Source of the DNA: Caenorhabditis remanei
Taxonomy: Eukaryota; Nematoda; Chromadorea; Rhabditida; Rhabditidae
Assembly (NCBI RefSeq): GCF_010183535.1
Contig: NC_071330.1
Coordinates: 6,367,717-6,431,716, forward strand
Direction of reading: 5' to 3'
DNA: 64,000 nt
Position 1 is the first letter of the stretch. Every line of letters begins with the position of its first letter. Shown piece by piece: positions 48,668 to 60,387 of this stretch. The notes under the pieces were generated by a model. The model ran no database searches and was not told the DNA's origin. It was given only the letters and a program-made list of their open reading frames with translations. Both the position numbers and the translations under genes were made by a program.

Positions 48668-51287
48668 TTATTTTCGTTTTAATCCGTCTTCTTTTCTGAT
48701 ATCGAGATTAAATTGATCCAAAAAATCTGTGACCAGATCCAACCATTGCTTATTATAAACATCCTGAAGAAGAATGAAGTGAGCATTTGGATTCTCTGCT
48801 TTCATTGCTTCGTAACTTTTCGATGGAACCGTTACAATCGATCGTTGCTCATTTGCAAACGTCTTCATTCCCAGAAGGTACTTCTGGAGCTCACTAGCAT
48901 CACGCGGAATGAAGACGTCGATTCCGAGAAGTCGTAAGTTTTTTCCAGTACCCAGAACCATTGTATCCACGATGATTTTCAGTTCTGATGGTCTTTGAAG
49001 AGGTTTCGTAGGATCTCGATGGACGCGCAGAATCTGAAATGAAGTTTATATTGTAGATGGGAACTCGTGTAGCATTGATTACCTCATACATGTTTTCCCA
49101 TGGGGATGCAGTGAGTACTTTCGTTTCTTTTTTGACTTTCTCTTTTTTCACAGTCACAAAACTCCGAGATTCGTCAAGTAGTTTGTCGATTTCAACTTGC
49201 TTTTCATATTGTTTCACAATTTCAAAAATTTTTCGAAACAAATCCAAAACTATGACAGCATCAAGTGAAGCATATACAATTTGATTCTTTCGTAATGGCC
49301 GGCATTGCCAATTTCCTGTTTGTTCAGTTTTATCCATGGTGAGATTAAGAAGTTCTTCAACTAGAGTAATCAGTCGACACGATTTCTTTGTTAAACTCAG
49401 AATACTCGCATCGTATTCATTCAGAATTTCCACAAATCTCTTGACGCAAATGAAATTTTTGACATCTTCTTGTCTGAAGTCATCTCTAATTGGTCGGACT
49501 GTGAACAGTGCCTCCATATCATTCTTCATATCAAACCCAATGACAGTGAGCTTTTTCGAATGGAATAGACTTTCGAAAAACTTTTTCCACATTCCCTCCG
49601 AAATATCTATCTTTTCCAAAATAACGCAGTCAACCAAAAATACTTTTTCGTTGAAGAAAAGTTGGATAGTAGCCATTCGAGAGATACTGGAATCGAAAAA
49701 TTGAAAATCAAAATACATTTTCAAAAACCAAACCTCGAATCCGTTAAATGTCCTGGTTTGAATTCTGAATCGTACCCAATGTATGTTCCTTCTTCTACCG
49801 TATCCAATTCTCTACACAATTCCTCTAACTCTTCCCCATTTTTCACAATAGTAATCGGACACTTCTGTTCTTTTTCATAAACAAATAATTGTTCAGTGAT
49901 CTCTGTTTGAGGAATTTCGCTGAAATGAAAAAGTTAATATTAAAAAAAGAAAGAAAGATATTTACGTTCTAAGAGCCAAAAGTCTCTCAACTTCTGCAGT
50001 TAATTTTGGATCAGGATTCCTGTAGAACTGTCCAATTCCGTATGGAAGTTGATGAGTATTTGTAGGAATATTCAAATATCGAATCCAGAAGAGAGCTTCG
50101 ATTCTGGAAGTTGCAAGTTATAGTTCATCTTCAAATGAATATAATTAGTTTACCTTCTCTCGACAAATCCGGAATCCCATAAAAGACCAAAGTAGTAGAA
50201 AACTGTGTCAATTGGACTTTGCTTCAATGTATTTTTCGTGTGTTCAAAATACAATTCATCTGCCATCACTTTCAGCTCAAATCTCTGCATACAGTAATAT
50301 TTCAGAGCTTTTCCTTTCATATAAGCCTCGAAAAACGGAGTATCCCTACGTTCGTCCACATCAAAATGACATTGTTTTGCGATTCCATTGAAGAATTTTT
50401 GGATGAAAGTGGTCAAAGATTTTCCGTGGAATCGATTTAAATTTATTTTCACCATTCCTTTCTGTTCATAAGGTTTGAAGAATGAGTCCACAACTTCATC
50501 AGTTTTACCGACGAATCCATCAAGAAACTTCAGATAATCTTTTTGAAATCTAGGACTCAATTTCAATAATTCGTCCACAATCTGACACTTGTCACATAAA
50601 ATGAGGGGGAGAACAAGTTGTTCGAAAGTGTATTCATCCACTAATCCATGTTTAATAATCAATTCAGATGCCTCCTTGTACTGCTGATTTTCGAACATTT
50701 CCTTGATCATTCTTTCTCGTTTATCCAAAATATCGTCCTCCGAATAATCAAAAATCTTTCTCAGAGAATCCGAAAATGCTGGTTCTCTGACACAACATTT
50801 CTTTGAACTTTCTTTCGTTCTTTCCGTGAGTTGAGTGTTTTTCAACTCCTCTCCAATGTTTCTTGAAGATATCCAATTCATAAAACTTTCAAGAAACCAT
50901 TGTGTTACATTCTTTCCCGCTTCTTTCTTTCTATCCGGAATACTTGAAATGAAAAGGATCATCATTTCGTATACATTTGTCTCATATTGACACTCTTCCT
51001 CATGCTCTGACGTAATATTTCTTGATTTTCTGAAATCTTCGTCGAAGAATTCAAAGAAGGTAAGGCGAAGTTTCTCTTTTCGATCACCTTCCTCAGATTT
51101 CATTATCTCCTGAAATTTCAAACAGATGATTTAAGTTTCAATGAGGAAAATTCAAAAATAAATTTTAACTGACCTTGACAATTTTGGCTCTGTCATCAAG
51201 TGTTTTGTACTTTAATTGTCTCTGAGCGTTAAAAAATTGTTTTTCTTGTGTACTGTCAGATGACGTGGATTCCTGTACATGAGACAT
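48668..51287 (-). CDS. MUT-7-like 3'-5' exonuclease, C-terminally truncated paralogue
   Basis: Minus-strand exons 51174..51287, 50154..51109, 49966..50103, 49734..49919, 49083..49686 and 48668..49033 give 787 residues. It follows the MUT-7 layout: a helical N-terminal half, a DEDDy exonuclease domain from about residue 400, then a Mut7-C (PIN-like) domain. Catalytic motifs are intact: YDSEF (about D453/E455), IGFDMKNDMEALF and IVYASLDAVIVL. The protein stops after the first half of Mut7-C (VDTMVLGTGKNLR ... DIRKEDGLKRK), at the point where the full-length neighbour continues into CxxC zinc-ribbon sequence. It may be a subfunctionalised silencing nuclease; this is inference. A start further upstream was rejected because ATTTTCAG directly precedes this ATG. 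Confidence 0.85.
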
Positions 51288-51759
51288 CTGAAAATGTATA
51301 TTCTTGAAGTTATTTGAGATAATTCGAAAAAAGGAAGATGTTTCCATGGAAGTCTAGGCCATCTGCCATTGCCATTTATTGATTTAGAGGTTTGGAAATA
51401 ATTTACATTTTGAGAAGAGTAGAATAGAAGAGAAATTAATGAGTTTGACAATAGATAGAAAAGTATAACCATAAACTTAAATATAAATATTTATTTGGAA
51501 AAGAAAACTCAAAATGATCAATTGGAGTAAGAGGAGAAAGAGAAAGAAGAAAAGAAAAAGAGTGAGAAGAGACTGCGTCCTTAAAAAAGCAACGCACATC
51601 TACCACACTACGCATTCTGACTCGGATACAATAGTTTTAGATATACTTTGCTTCGGCGATATTATCAGTAATGTGTGACTACATTAAACAGAATGAATAA
51701 AATATATTCTAAGAATCTATAATCTTTCTTTATAAACATCACATGAATTCAATAACATT
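51288..51759. other. Spacer between tandem units
   Basis: This contains the 3' end of choline kinase copy A and the upstream region of the truncated MUT-7-like gene. An A/G-rich tract (AGAGGAGAAAGAGAAAGAAG) lies near 51530. The string ACTGCGTCC near 51571 matches a short motif common in worm promoters. Confidence 0.4.
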
Positions 51760-53290
51760 TTATTTTTTGAGTAAATTGTAGATAGACTCTGACTTTGGTT
51801 TGCAGTGAAAATATAGAGTTAGACGATCACTTGCAGCCACTTCTAGATCGTGCCCATTGTCATGCTTAGCCTAAAGATAATGAACAATTATTGAAGTATC
51901 AGAATAAATCGTCATACCAAGAAACTTTTGAGGGACCACACTGCCCAAAAAAGGTTCACTAATGGAATGAAGAATTGGATTTCCATTTCAAGCTTGCGAA
52001 TCTCCTCCTCTCGATTCTCAGTTAGTGGAAACTTTCGTTCAGGATTCGATGATTTCATCTGGAAAAATGACTAGAATATCAACTAAATGAATAATGTTTA
52101 CTTTGTAGAGACTATCAATGTAAGCTTCACAGAAGATTTGCATATTCGGATGCTCCACTAAGAACTTCTGATCAATCCTGACTCCTGGTGGTGGGACACG
52201 ATAATCGAATGCGTTTTCACAGAGGAACATGCATAGATCAAAACCTCTGAAAGAAGTATTAAACTTTTCATGATAACCTAATGGATATATTTTACCTCCA
52301 ATTGTACGAAGCGTACTCGAAATCAATGAAAACTATTTCTTTCGTGCCGTTCAATTCGAGAACATTCAATGGCTGAAAAAACAAGATTAATTTAAAAAAA
52401 AAACAATCAATCTCCAATTCGCACCGCCAGATCATTATGACTGAAAACAATGGTGTCATCGAAAACCTTGGACCATTCCTCGAAAACTTCAATTTCTCGT
52501 TCTAACTCATCAACCGAAATCGTTTCTCGAAGTGGCTCGTCTTCGTATTTCACAGAATATGGGCGCATTTTGTGGACCGATCCGCCGAGTTTCCTGAAAT
52601 GAAATAAAGTTTATGAAGTTGAAGTACAGTCATTCTTACTTATATTCTTCCAAGTTATGCCTAATAAATCGAAGAGATCCTGCACATTTCGAAATCGGAA
52701 CGTCTATTTCATGGTATTTCGGATAAAGAGCGCCGACTCTTCGAGCGATTCTGGAATGCTGATATTTAAATGGAACTATTTTGATGGTTTTACTTACTCT
52801 GGAAGTTTAATACTATCGGTATCAAGAGTTCTACTCGGAAGATATTCTTCCAATCGACCTCCTGGAAAGAATCCGTAAAGCTTTGGACCAAGTCCCCGTT
52901 CAGACATAACAGAGAATATGACAGTATCATTGAAGACTTGAGACGATGGTTGACAATGAATTCGTATTAGAAAACATTCAGGAGTGTCAGAAGAAAGTTT
53001 TTTCGAATTTTTACACGATGCCATATAGATCAGATTAGATTGTCCGCCACTGGAATTTAACCTTAATTTAACACATTCTTTCGCAAAAAATCTCACGTTA
53101 TTTGTGTCACTTCAATTTCATTTTTCTCCAAAAGACTCCATCCACCACGTAGATAATCTGATCCTAATTCCAAAACTTTTTCGTGAATATCATCGGAATC
53201 GAGAGAATTCGTAGTGAATAATGTCTGAAATCATATTTAAAAAATTAAAGCATTCGAGTTATTGAAACATACCCTAATGTCCGATATCAT
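51760..53290 (-). CDS. Choline/ethanolamine kinase-like protein, copy A
   Basis: Minus-strand exons 53273..53290, 53097..53224, 52798..53049, 52640..52750, 52425..52593, 52296..52372, 52102..52246, 51918..52058 and 51760..51870 give 383 residues, exactly the length of copy B. Motifs are GGQSNLIYM, ERGLGPKLYGFFPG, TIVFSHNDLA and FIDFEYASYNWR. The first six exons match copy B in size and phase, apart from a 9-bp difference in exon 3. Copy A keeps two extra introns in the last third. This shared structure shows common descent by tandem duplication. Both reading frames are intact, which argues that both copies are expressed. Confidence 0.88.
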
Positions 53291-53608
53291 GACTAAAAAT
53301 CGGTTTCTAACGGACTAAACAATGTCAATTCAGAAAAAGAGGCGGGGTTCCGAGTTTTCTTATGTACACGTTGCCTAAGGAACGACGTTTGAACTTGAGA
53401 CCTGACGGGAAAATCAATATTTTTAAGGCGTTTCCTAGAAGATATAGTTCTCTCACACTGCAAAATAAAATATGAAAATTTATAATACAGAATAGGTAGG
53501 AAATTATGCGAAATCGATTGAAAAGGAATGATCTAGTCACGGGACCCGATTTCGAGAAATATAAGAAACAGAAGGAATGGAACAAGTTGGAGAAAATGAA
53601 TTCGAAAT

Positions 53609-56600
53609 TCAAATTAAGTGTTTATCGTTGCTTTGAGAAGTTTTAGAATTTTGATGTGAAGCACGACCATCGTAAGCAACAGTTCCACAATCTCCACAGA
53701 CGTAGAAGCACAGATTAGGACGCTGGAACTCGTCATCGGGAACTTTTTGAATTTTAACTTCCACACCATCTGGGAGGTTATTATGAATTACTGTTTGTCG
53801 TCTGAAAACGCTCGATTGACGAAATGAAAAATTGATATGAAACACTACGTGATGTGAAGACATCCTGTAGGAACGGTTGCAACAATCCATTTGCTTTTTG
53901 GAGTTGGCCGCGACATTTTAACAACAATTCCATCATAGTTATCTGGGTTGAGTTGAAGCATACGATTCCACCAATCTAAAAAATTATTTGAAATAATTTC
54001 AAGATGAAATTATTTTAAGCTTACCTTCAAGGGGAAATTGGCTCATATCTGCACGATAAACGTTTTGCACATGGATTACATTATATTGATGTAAGAAATG
54101 AAGAACAGGTCCTGGGAACTTGATTTGAAGTCGTGAATTACACTCGATGCAGCATAGATACTCATCTTCTGGTCGTACTTCAACGTTGAATTTATCACAG
54201 AAATCTATGAGCTGATCCATTGGAGGTTTATTATTCAGTTCTGGCATTGCAAATAAATCTCTTGCGTATTCTTCTCTTAGAGCAGTGAAACTTTTCGATG
54301 GTACTGTGATGATGAGACGTCGATAATCTCCTCCGAGTCGGTTGATCAATTTCAATTTATCTTTGAAGTCGGCTACGTCTCGTGGTAAATAAACATCCAC
54401 TCCGATACGTCTAGAAATAAATTCATCTTGAATATTGAGAAATACAAACCTCAAGTGCTTTCCAAAACCAAGAAGCATTGTATCAACTATCACTTTCATT
54501 TCATGTGGTCTTTTGAAAGGTCTGCTTTTATCACAATGACGGCTAAGCAGCTAAAAAAACAGAACGATTCGAAGAAACTGTTATATCTGCTCTAACCTCA
54601 CAAATTTCGAGCCAGGGGATGTTTTTCAGTTTACGATGAGCTTTTTGACATTTTTCTTTTTTCGGAGCTAGGACATTCGAGTGTTTTCTAATCTCAATAA
54701 TATCTATTTCAGAATTTTTTTCTAGAGTAATTTCTAAAATCTTTTCGAATGTTAGCACTACAACAACTGCATCCAGTGCTGCGTAAAGGAGCTGATTTTT
54801 TCGAAGAGGTCGACTTTGCCAATTACTACACTGTTCCGTTTTGTCGAGTGTCTGTCCGAGTAGAGACTGTGTCAAATCTGCCAGTTTAAACGTTTTTCTC
54901 TTCAAATCCAAAATTTCCATATCAATTTCGCATATATTTTCAGCCAATCTTTTGAGATCGAAGCAATTTTGAATACTGTCTATAGCCAGTGTTTCTCTCA
55001 ATGCAGGCAGAGCGATTATAGCATCCAAATCATTTCGCATATCGAATCCAATAATTTTCAGTTTTTTTGAACCAAAAAGTTGTCTTGCAAACTCTTGCCA
55101 CCGTTCATCTGGAAGTCTTTTTTCTTCTAGCTGCACACAATCCACCAAATAGACTTTATCTTTGAAGTACAGCTGGATGATAGCAATTTTCGATGAGCTG
55201 TAATTTTGAGGGAGTCTTCTTAAGTTATGTCTCGTTCTACACAGCTCACTTTATAGAAGTTAAATTTGAAGGTTTCCATTCCGAGTCGAATCCTACGTAC
55301 ACTGGTTTTGGATCTTCCGAAAGTAATTGTATTTCTGTGCATAAGTTTTTCATTTCCGATTCAGTTGTTATCATATAAATTGGGCAACGATTATCTTCAT
55401 ACACATACAACTGCTCATTTTCCTGGGGTGTCCGTACCATCCTGTCAATAAAAAATTGAAAATGCTATATTTCAGGAATTTTTGCTTTTACGTTCTCTTT
55501 TCCAATAGGATTCGTGCTTCTTTGAGAATTTTCTGTTGTTCCTCTGTCATAGCTTCGGATCCAAAAAAGTCTCTCATTTTTCCTGGGATTTGTTTGCTTC
55601 TCTTATCGTTTATTTCGAGGTGAATGGCAATTGAAATAGCGTCAATTCTGAAGCAAAACACATATTTTTGCGAAAACTTCGCGAACTCACTGTTTCATTT
55701 CTACGTTCGAAGACCACAAATAAAATAAGATTTGTTCTTGAACATCCGGATGATTCTGGAGAGTAGCCACCATGTCTTGAAAATAATTTTCATCGCTCAT
55801 TTCCTGCTTCGCTCCATCCGTAGGATATCTCTGACTAATCTTGTGCTTCAGATTTTTGAAACTCGCATTCTGTGCATGGTTCGGGGCGTATTTAGCAAGA
55901 TCTCTTTCGAAATTATATTCTAAGGACACTTTTGATAATACGCTCGAAATGAGTTTATCATGATCCACTGAGCCAAATTTGGATGATGAAACCGTCCCGT
56001 GTTTATCTTCATACTGAAGCAGATCTTGCTCGATTGCTGTTCTTGACATGCCGACAAATTCATCCAGAAACTTCACAAAGTCAATTTGCATTCGTTTGCA
56101 TCCTTGCATTAATTCGTATGCTTCTTTATTCTGTCCACTGATAATCAGAGGGCGTGCAAGCGTTCCGAAATCGAGAGTGTCGGAGAGTTGGTACTTTACA
56201 GCCAATCTGGCAGCTTTAATGAACTCTCCTTTCGCGATGTTCGTTTGAAGCAACTCCGTAACGTCTTTCATGAGCGTTTCTTGGCTGATATCAAAAATTC
56301 GGCTTAGGAGAGTTTTTTGCTCTACATGACAAGCTTTTAATGCATTGGTCCGAATTATTGGATCCTTAAGAAATTCGTCTCTCAGCATTTTTTCTCTACC
56401 AGATTTTTGTAGCCACAAATCGAAATCTTCCAAATACCATTTTGCCAAACTTTCACCGTTAGACTTTGTTTTATCTGGCATGGCTTTCATCATTTCGATA
56501 ACCATCGAGTACATGTTCTCGCCTGTAAAAAAATTTTAATTAAATAAAAGTTGAAGTTGCTCAATTACGCTTATTATAATCTTCATCGAAAAACTCCATG

Positions 56601-56773
56601 TTCTTTGCTCGAACTTTTATTTCCCTGATTTCAATGGGTTCATTCATCATTAATTTTTTCAATTCTTCTCTTCTCGATTTGATAGGTTCCGGGTAACCTT
56701 GTCCATATTTAGCCTTCTTTGCAAGCTTCTTTTCTCTTCCGGTGAGAAGTCCTATAGGCGGGTCGTAGCTCAT
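53609..56773 (-). CDS. mut-7: MUT-7 3'-5' exoribonuclease, full-length copy
   Basis: Minus-strand exons 56569..56773, 55691..56522, 55492..55647, 55250..55441, 54597..55197, 54450..54550, 54025..54410, 53849..53975 and 53609..53801 give 930 residues (C. elegans MUT-7 is, as I recall, about 910). The N-terminal ~390 residues are helical. The DEDDy exonuclease domain shows FDSEW (about D450/E452), IGFDMRNDLDAI and LLYAALDAVVVV. The C-terminal Mut7-C domain is complete (VDTMLLGFGKHLRRIGVDVY) with zinc-ribbon cysteine pairs CCIEC and CGDCG. In C. elegans MUT-7 acts in perinuclear mutator foci to make secondary siRNAs for transposon silencing. This copy is the best orthologue candidate of the two. 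Confidence 0.93.
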
Positions 56774-57341
56774 TCCTGTAATTGTTGCCTCTTTTCACGA
56801 TTCCTTTTTCAGTTTAAAATTTCACGAATACTTGAAAGCGAGCCATCACTATAACTTTTTTCTGCTTTTATTTATCAGTCAAACTTGGTAGAAATAAATC
56901 AAAATTCAATGAGGTTATTCACTATGTGAAATAAAGCATAAGAGCTCTTAGAAGAGAACTTTTCTGATCTTCTTGGACGTGTTGTTGTCGTTTTTACCAT
57001 GAGTTTGCAACTAGTTTGGATTACTAAAAAGTTTGGCGTCGTGAATACTCTCATTGCGTTTTGTTTCGAATTAGGTTTGCTTTATCTATTTTAATGAACG
57101 ATTGTGGACGAATCAAAGTGTGCAAAAAAAAACAATATTTTGCTCTCGAATTCCAACTTCCACGCATGGTCCACGAACTTTCTTCCCTTCTCTGCCGTCT
57201 CTGCTCTCTGAGGCGTGTCAATAGAGCGCCCTTCGCTTCATTTTTTTTGGTGCACCAACCGGTGAAGTTTTTCAAAAGTGTTCTCGTTTCAGTTATTTTC
57301 TTTCCCAGTCGCGTATTTTATATAACAGTTTTCTAGCTAAA
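56774..57341. promoter_or_regulatory. Divergent region between mut-7 and eif-2Balpha
   Basis: 568 bp between divergent starts; no gene seen. TTTTCTAG at 57329-57336, just before the eif-2Balpha ATG, is a probable trans-splice acceptor. Confidence 0.45.
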
Positions 57342-58489
57342 ATGGTACAAGAAAGTATTATCTCATCGTTTCGGACCAAACTTGAAAACGATCCAAGCAA
57401 ATCGACCAGCTTGGCCACTGTAGAAACACTACTCGAAGTGTTAGATCGAAGTAGAGGTGATTTTTCATTCATATGCTTTGTTCGGCTATACACACTCATT
57501 TTCAGCAACAACCGTCGCTGAATTCCAAAACGAGCTAAATCAAGTTGTTGCTGCTCTCGAGAAAACTGACTACAGCTCTACATCAATCCGTAGTGCGGCC
57601 GATTTGTTCACCAGATTCACTTCTCTAGCTCCGGCTGCGCTTCTAGATCAGCAAGATTTCTCCCAAGTCCTTGATCTTTATCGCCAACGTGCACGATCAT
57701 TCATAAAAAATGTACGAGGTTCGAGAGCAAAAATTTCTAAATGTGCACGTTTATTTTTCACTCATCACATGGTACGCTTTTGTTTTAACATGTTCTTCGT
57801 CATCCATCTCGAGTATTCAGAACATTTTGACACACTCCTACAGCAAAGTTGTTCTCGAAACAATTCTCGATGCTCACAAAAGTGGATTTCATCTCCACAT
57901 TTGGGTCACTGAGTCACAGCCAGACGCATCTGGAAAGCTTATGTTCGAAGAGCTGAAGAAGAATGGAGTTCCAACAACTCTTGTTTTGGACAGTTGTGTT
58001 GGGTACTGAAGGATTAACTTCAATTCTGATAATCAGTTTTCGCAGATACGTGATGGAAAGAATTCAAGCAGTTTTGGTTGGCGCTGAGGGAGTTATGGAA
58101 ACTGGCGGAATCGTAAACAAGGTTGGTCCAATTATACGTTATTGAATGAAAGATTTTCAATTCAGATTGGAACTGTTAATGTCTGTGTGATAGCCAAAGC
58201 TCGTCATGTACCAGTCTACGTTTGTGCTGAAACCATCAAGTTTGTCCGAGAGTTTCCTCTAAATCAAGCTGATATACCTCAAGAATTCAAGGTAAATCTA
58301 AAAAACAGACAATGGTTAGCACTATTCCTTCTTTAGTACCGAACATCTGTCATCGAAAAGAATAACTTGGAATTGGAGCATCCTGATGTCGACTACACTG
58401 CGCCAGAATTCCTCACACTGATTATCACTGACGTCGGCGCAATGAAACCAGAAGCGGTTGGTGAGGAACTAATCAAAATGTACATTTAA
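57342..58489 (+). CDS. eif-2Balpha: Translation initiation factor eIF2B subunit alpha
   Basis: Exons 57342..57456, 57506..57771, 57821..58002, 58046..58121, 58166..58291 and 58337..58489 give 305 residues, the same as human. eIF2B recharges eIF2 with GTP; the alpha subunit senses eIF2 phosphorylation. Family landmarks are NILTHSYSKVVLE, WVTESQPDASGKLM, VLVGAEGVMETGGIVNKIG, CAETIKFVREFPLNQADIP and the C-terminal LIITDVGAMKPEAVGEELI. A frame read straight through the intron after SCVG would miss GYVMER, so the intron at 58003..58045 was placed by phase. Two small membrane-protein genes follow closely and may be in the same operon. Confidence 0.95.
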
Positions 58490-58604
58490 TTTGTGACTTC
58501 AGTTGAACTTTTCTTGTTTTGTTTTGTTTCGAGTCTTTTTTAATAAACCTCACGCGTAACGCTCGTTTCATTCATTTTAGTTTTCAATTTCATTCCAAAG
58601 CAGA

Positions 58605-58918
58605 ATGCAATACATTTTGCCACCCGACTCTGTGACTATGGTCGCTGGAGCCTTCGGAGGAATTGGTGCTCTATCCACATTAGCTTTCGTTATTCTTGCT
58701 GTTCTTCAATCTAAAAGTGCCGTCTGCAAGCCACCAGGTTGGCTCATTCGAACTAATGGAACTCATTGGTAAACTTTCTAGGGAAAGAAGATGTGGACAA
58801 ACTGAGCTCGATTGAAGGATTGCGACAAATTAAAGATGATACAGGAGATCCACCATCAAAAGGAAAGTCATCAGTAAAAGAGAAACTGCAGAAGAAAAAG
58901 CCAAAGAAAGAAGTTTAA
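58605..58918 (+). CDS. Small single-pass membrane protein
   Basis: Exons 58605..58737 and 58782..58918 give 89 residues. The N-terminus carries a glycine-containing hydrophobic helix, about residues 12-36 (GAFGGIGALSTLAFVILAVL). It is followed by a basic-acidic soluble tail ending in a lysine-rich stretch (KEKLQKKKPKKEV). The ATG lies 115 bp after the eif-2Balpha stop, with an acceptor-like AAAGCAG immediately before it, which fits an operon position. No family recognised; a tail of this kind could be an ER-retention or nucleic-acid-binding feature, but that is speculation. Confidence 0.75.
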
Positions 58919-59080
58919 CTGTTTCTTTTCTCAATAAATAATTTATTACTTCGTGACCTTTTCTAGTAAATTAGAAGAAATCAAGAATAGTTGTTCTGTT
59001 ATTCCACGTTTCTCTCAGGCAATCATTCCGAGCAACACAAATTAGAAAGACTTATACAAATCGTGAAGGTAGATGAAAGC

Positions 59081-59710
59081 ATGATTTCAAACAAACTTCT
59101 AGTGGCAAATCTTGTGAGTATACTAGTACAAAATGGTTCAACATCTTAAATTTTTTGAGATGATCGGAGTGACTATCCTAGTTCAGGGTCTCGTTCCGAT
59201 GAGTCACGTGTCAAAATTTGATGGATTTTGGATGGTAAGAGAATATATTTTTCTAGTTTATCAGCATCTTTCTGAACTCTTTCAAGTTTTCCGCAGCACT
59301 TGTTTGTCTCGTTATCGCCGTCATTTCATTCATCGGACTTCTGATTCTGAGTAGATCAAAATGTATGCTAACAATGAGCAAAATGAAGGTGACGAAAGGA
59401 AGCCATTATATGCAAAACAAACTATTTTCAGCTCGCAATATACAATTCACCAGCTGCAGTCAGTAGTCTGCTCTCTCTTATTTTCTTCATTGTATATGCG
59501 TTTGTTCCAGTGTCATCTACAGAACATGTTGCTATCCAGAATTCTCTGTTACTTCTAGTTGTTTGTTTAACATTTTAAGATATGGAAATTCAAGGCATTT
59601 TTCAGGTCGGTCTTGCTCTTATTACGATATCTTCTCTCGTGGTTATTCTTCTCGCTCTTCTTAGCAACCCAGAGTATCCTTCCGAGCAAGGTTCGGATAA
59701 TGATGATTGA
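59081..59710 (+). CDS. Four-helix membrane protein
   Basis: Exons 59081..59113, 59160..59234, 59287..59388, 59432..59557 and 59606..59710 join in frame to give 146 residues. Four hydrophobic segments are evident: LVANLMIGVTILVQGLV, ALVCLVIAVISFIGLLIL, SSLLSLIFFIVYAF and LALITISSLVVILLALL, with a short acidic tail (SDNDD). The layout is like small tetraspan or claudin-like nematode proteins, but the W-GLW-C-C claudin signature is absent. Acceptors of exons 2 (TTTGAG) and 3 (TTCAAG) are non-canonical, so those edges are uncertain. It lies 162 bp after the preceding small gene and may be its operon partner. Confidence 0.65.
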
Positions 59711-60387
59711 TAAAAATCGAAAATAAATAAATTGTTTTGCTTTTTTCTGTCTTGCTGCTGAGAAACGTTTCACATCTACCGTAGTCGGGATACTGTGTTG
59801 TATTAGAGCTTTTTTCGGAAACGCTTTTTGAAGAACTAGATTCTCAAATTTCAAAACATTTCTTCTCTTTCTTCCTTTTCTTTAGTTCAGATCCAGAACC
59901 AAGGCAGTCTACATTAGACGGAAGTGTATAAACAATTGCTGATGTCGATGACATTAGATATTGCGAAATTCGCGATTTTTTCCTAATTAGCGATCGCTTT
60001 GTTAGAATTATCCTTTTGTTTTCAAAATTGTGCTTTTGAAATTTATAGGAGAGAAAAGGTTCTTCATCTGAATGCTTTTAAATTCTTTTAATGAAGTGTC
60101 TTTATTCTGAAGCGCTCTTGAAAAACGAGTTGTGCGTGAGGCGTAGAGCGTGTTTCAACGCTCAAAACGCTTTCCTTCCGTTTAATACCGTAGTTTTGCA
60201 TCCACGAGATTCGCACATGCGCCCAGCCACCAGGCATCGATTTTCTGTCGAGGCAAAGCGAAGCAGAGGAGTGACACTTTATTTACATAGATTTTTTCAA
60301 TTGTGGAGCAGGAGCAACAAACTAACTCAATACAAATTTCAGGTACTCACATGGACCAATAATCGATAATATCTGAACTACTAAATA
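59711..60387. other. Upstream region of unc-16
   Basis: 677 bp with the 3' region of the previous gene and the promoter of unc-16. GTGAGGCGTAGAGCGTG-like sequence near 60135 is the only GC-richer patch. No gene seen. Confidence 0.4.
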
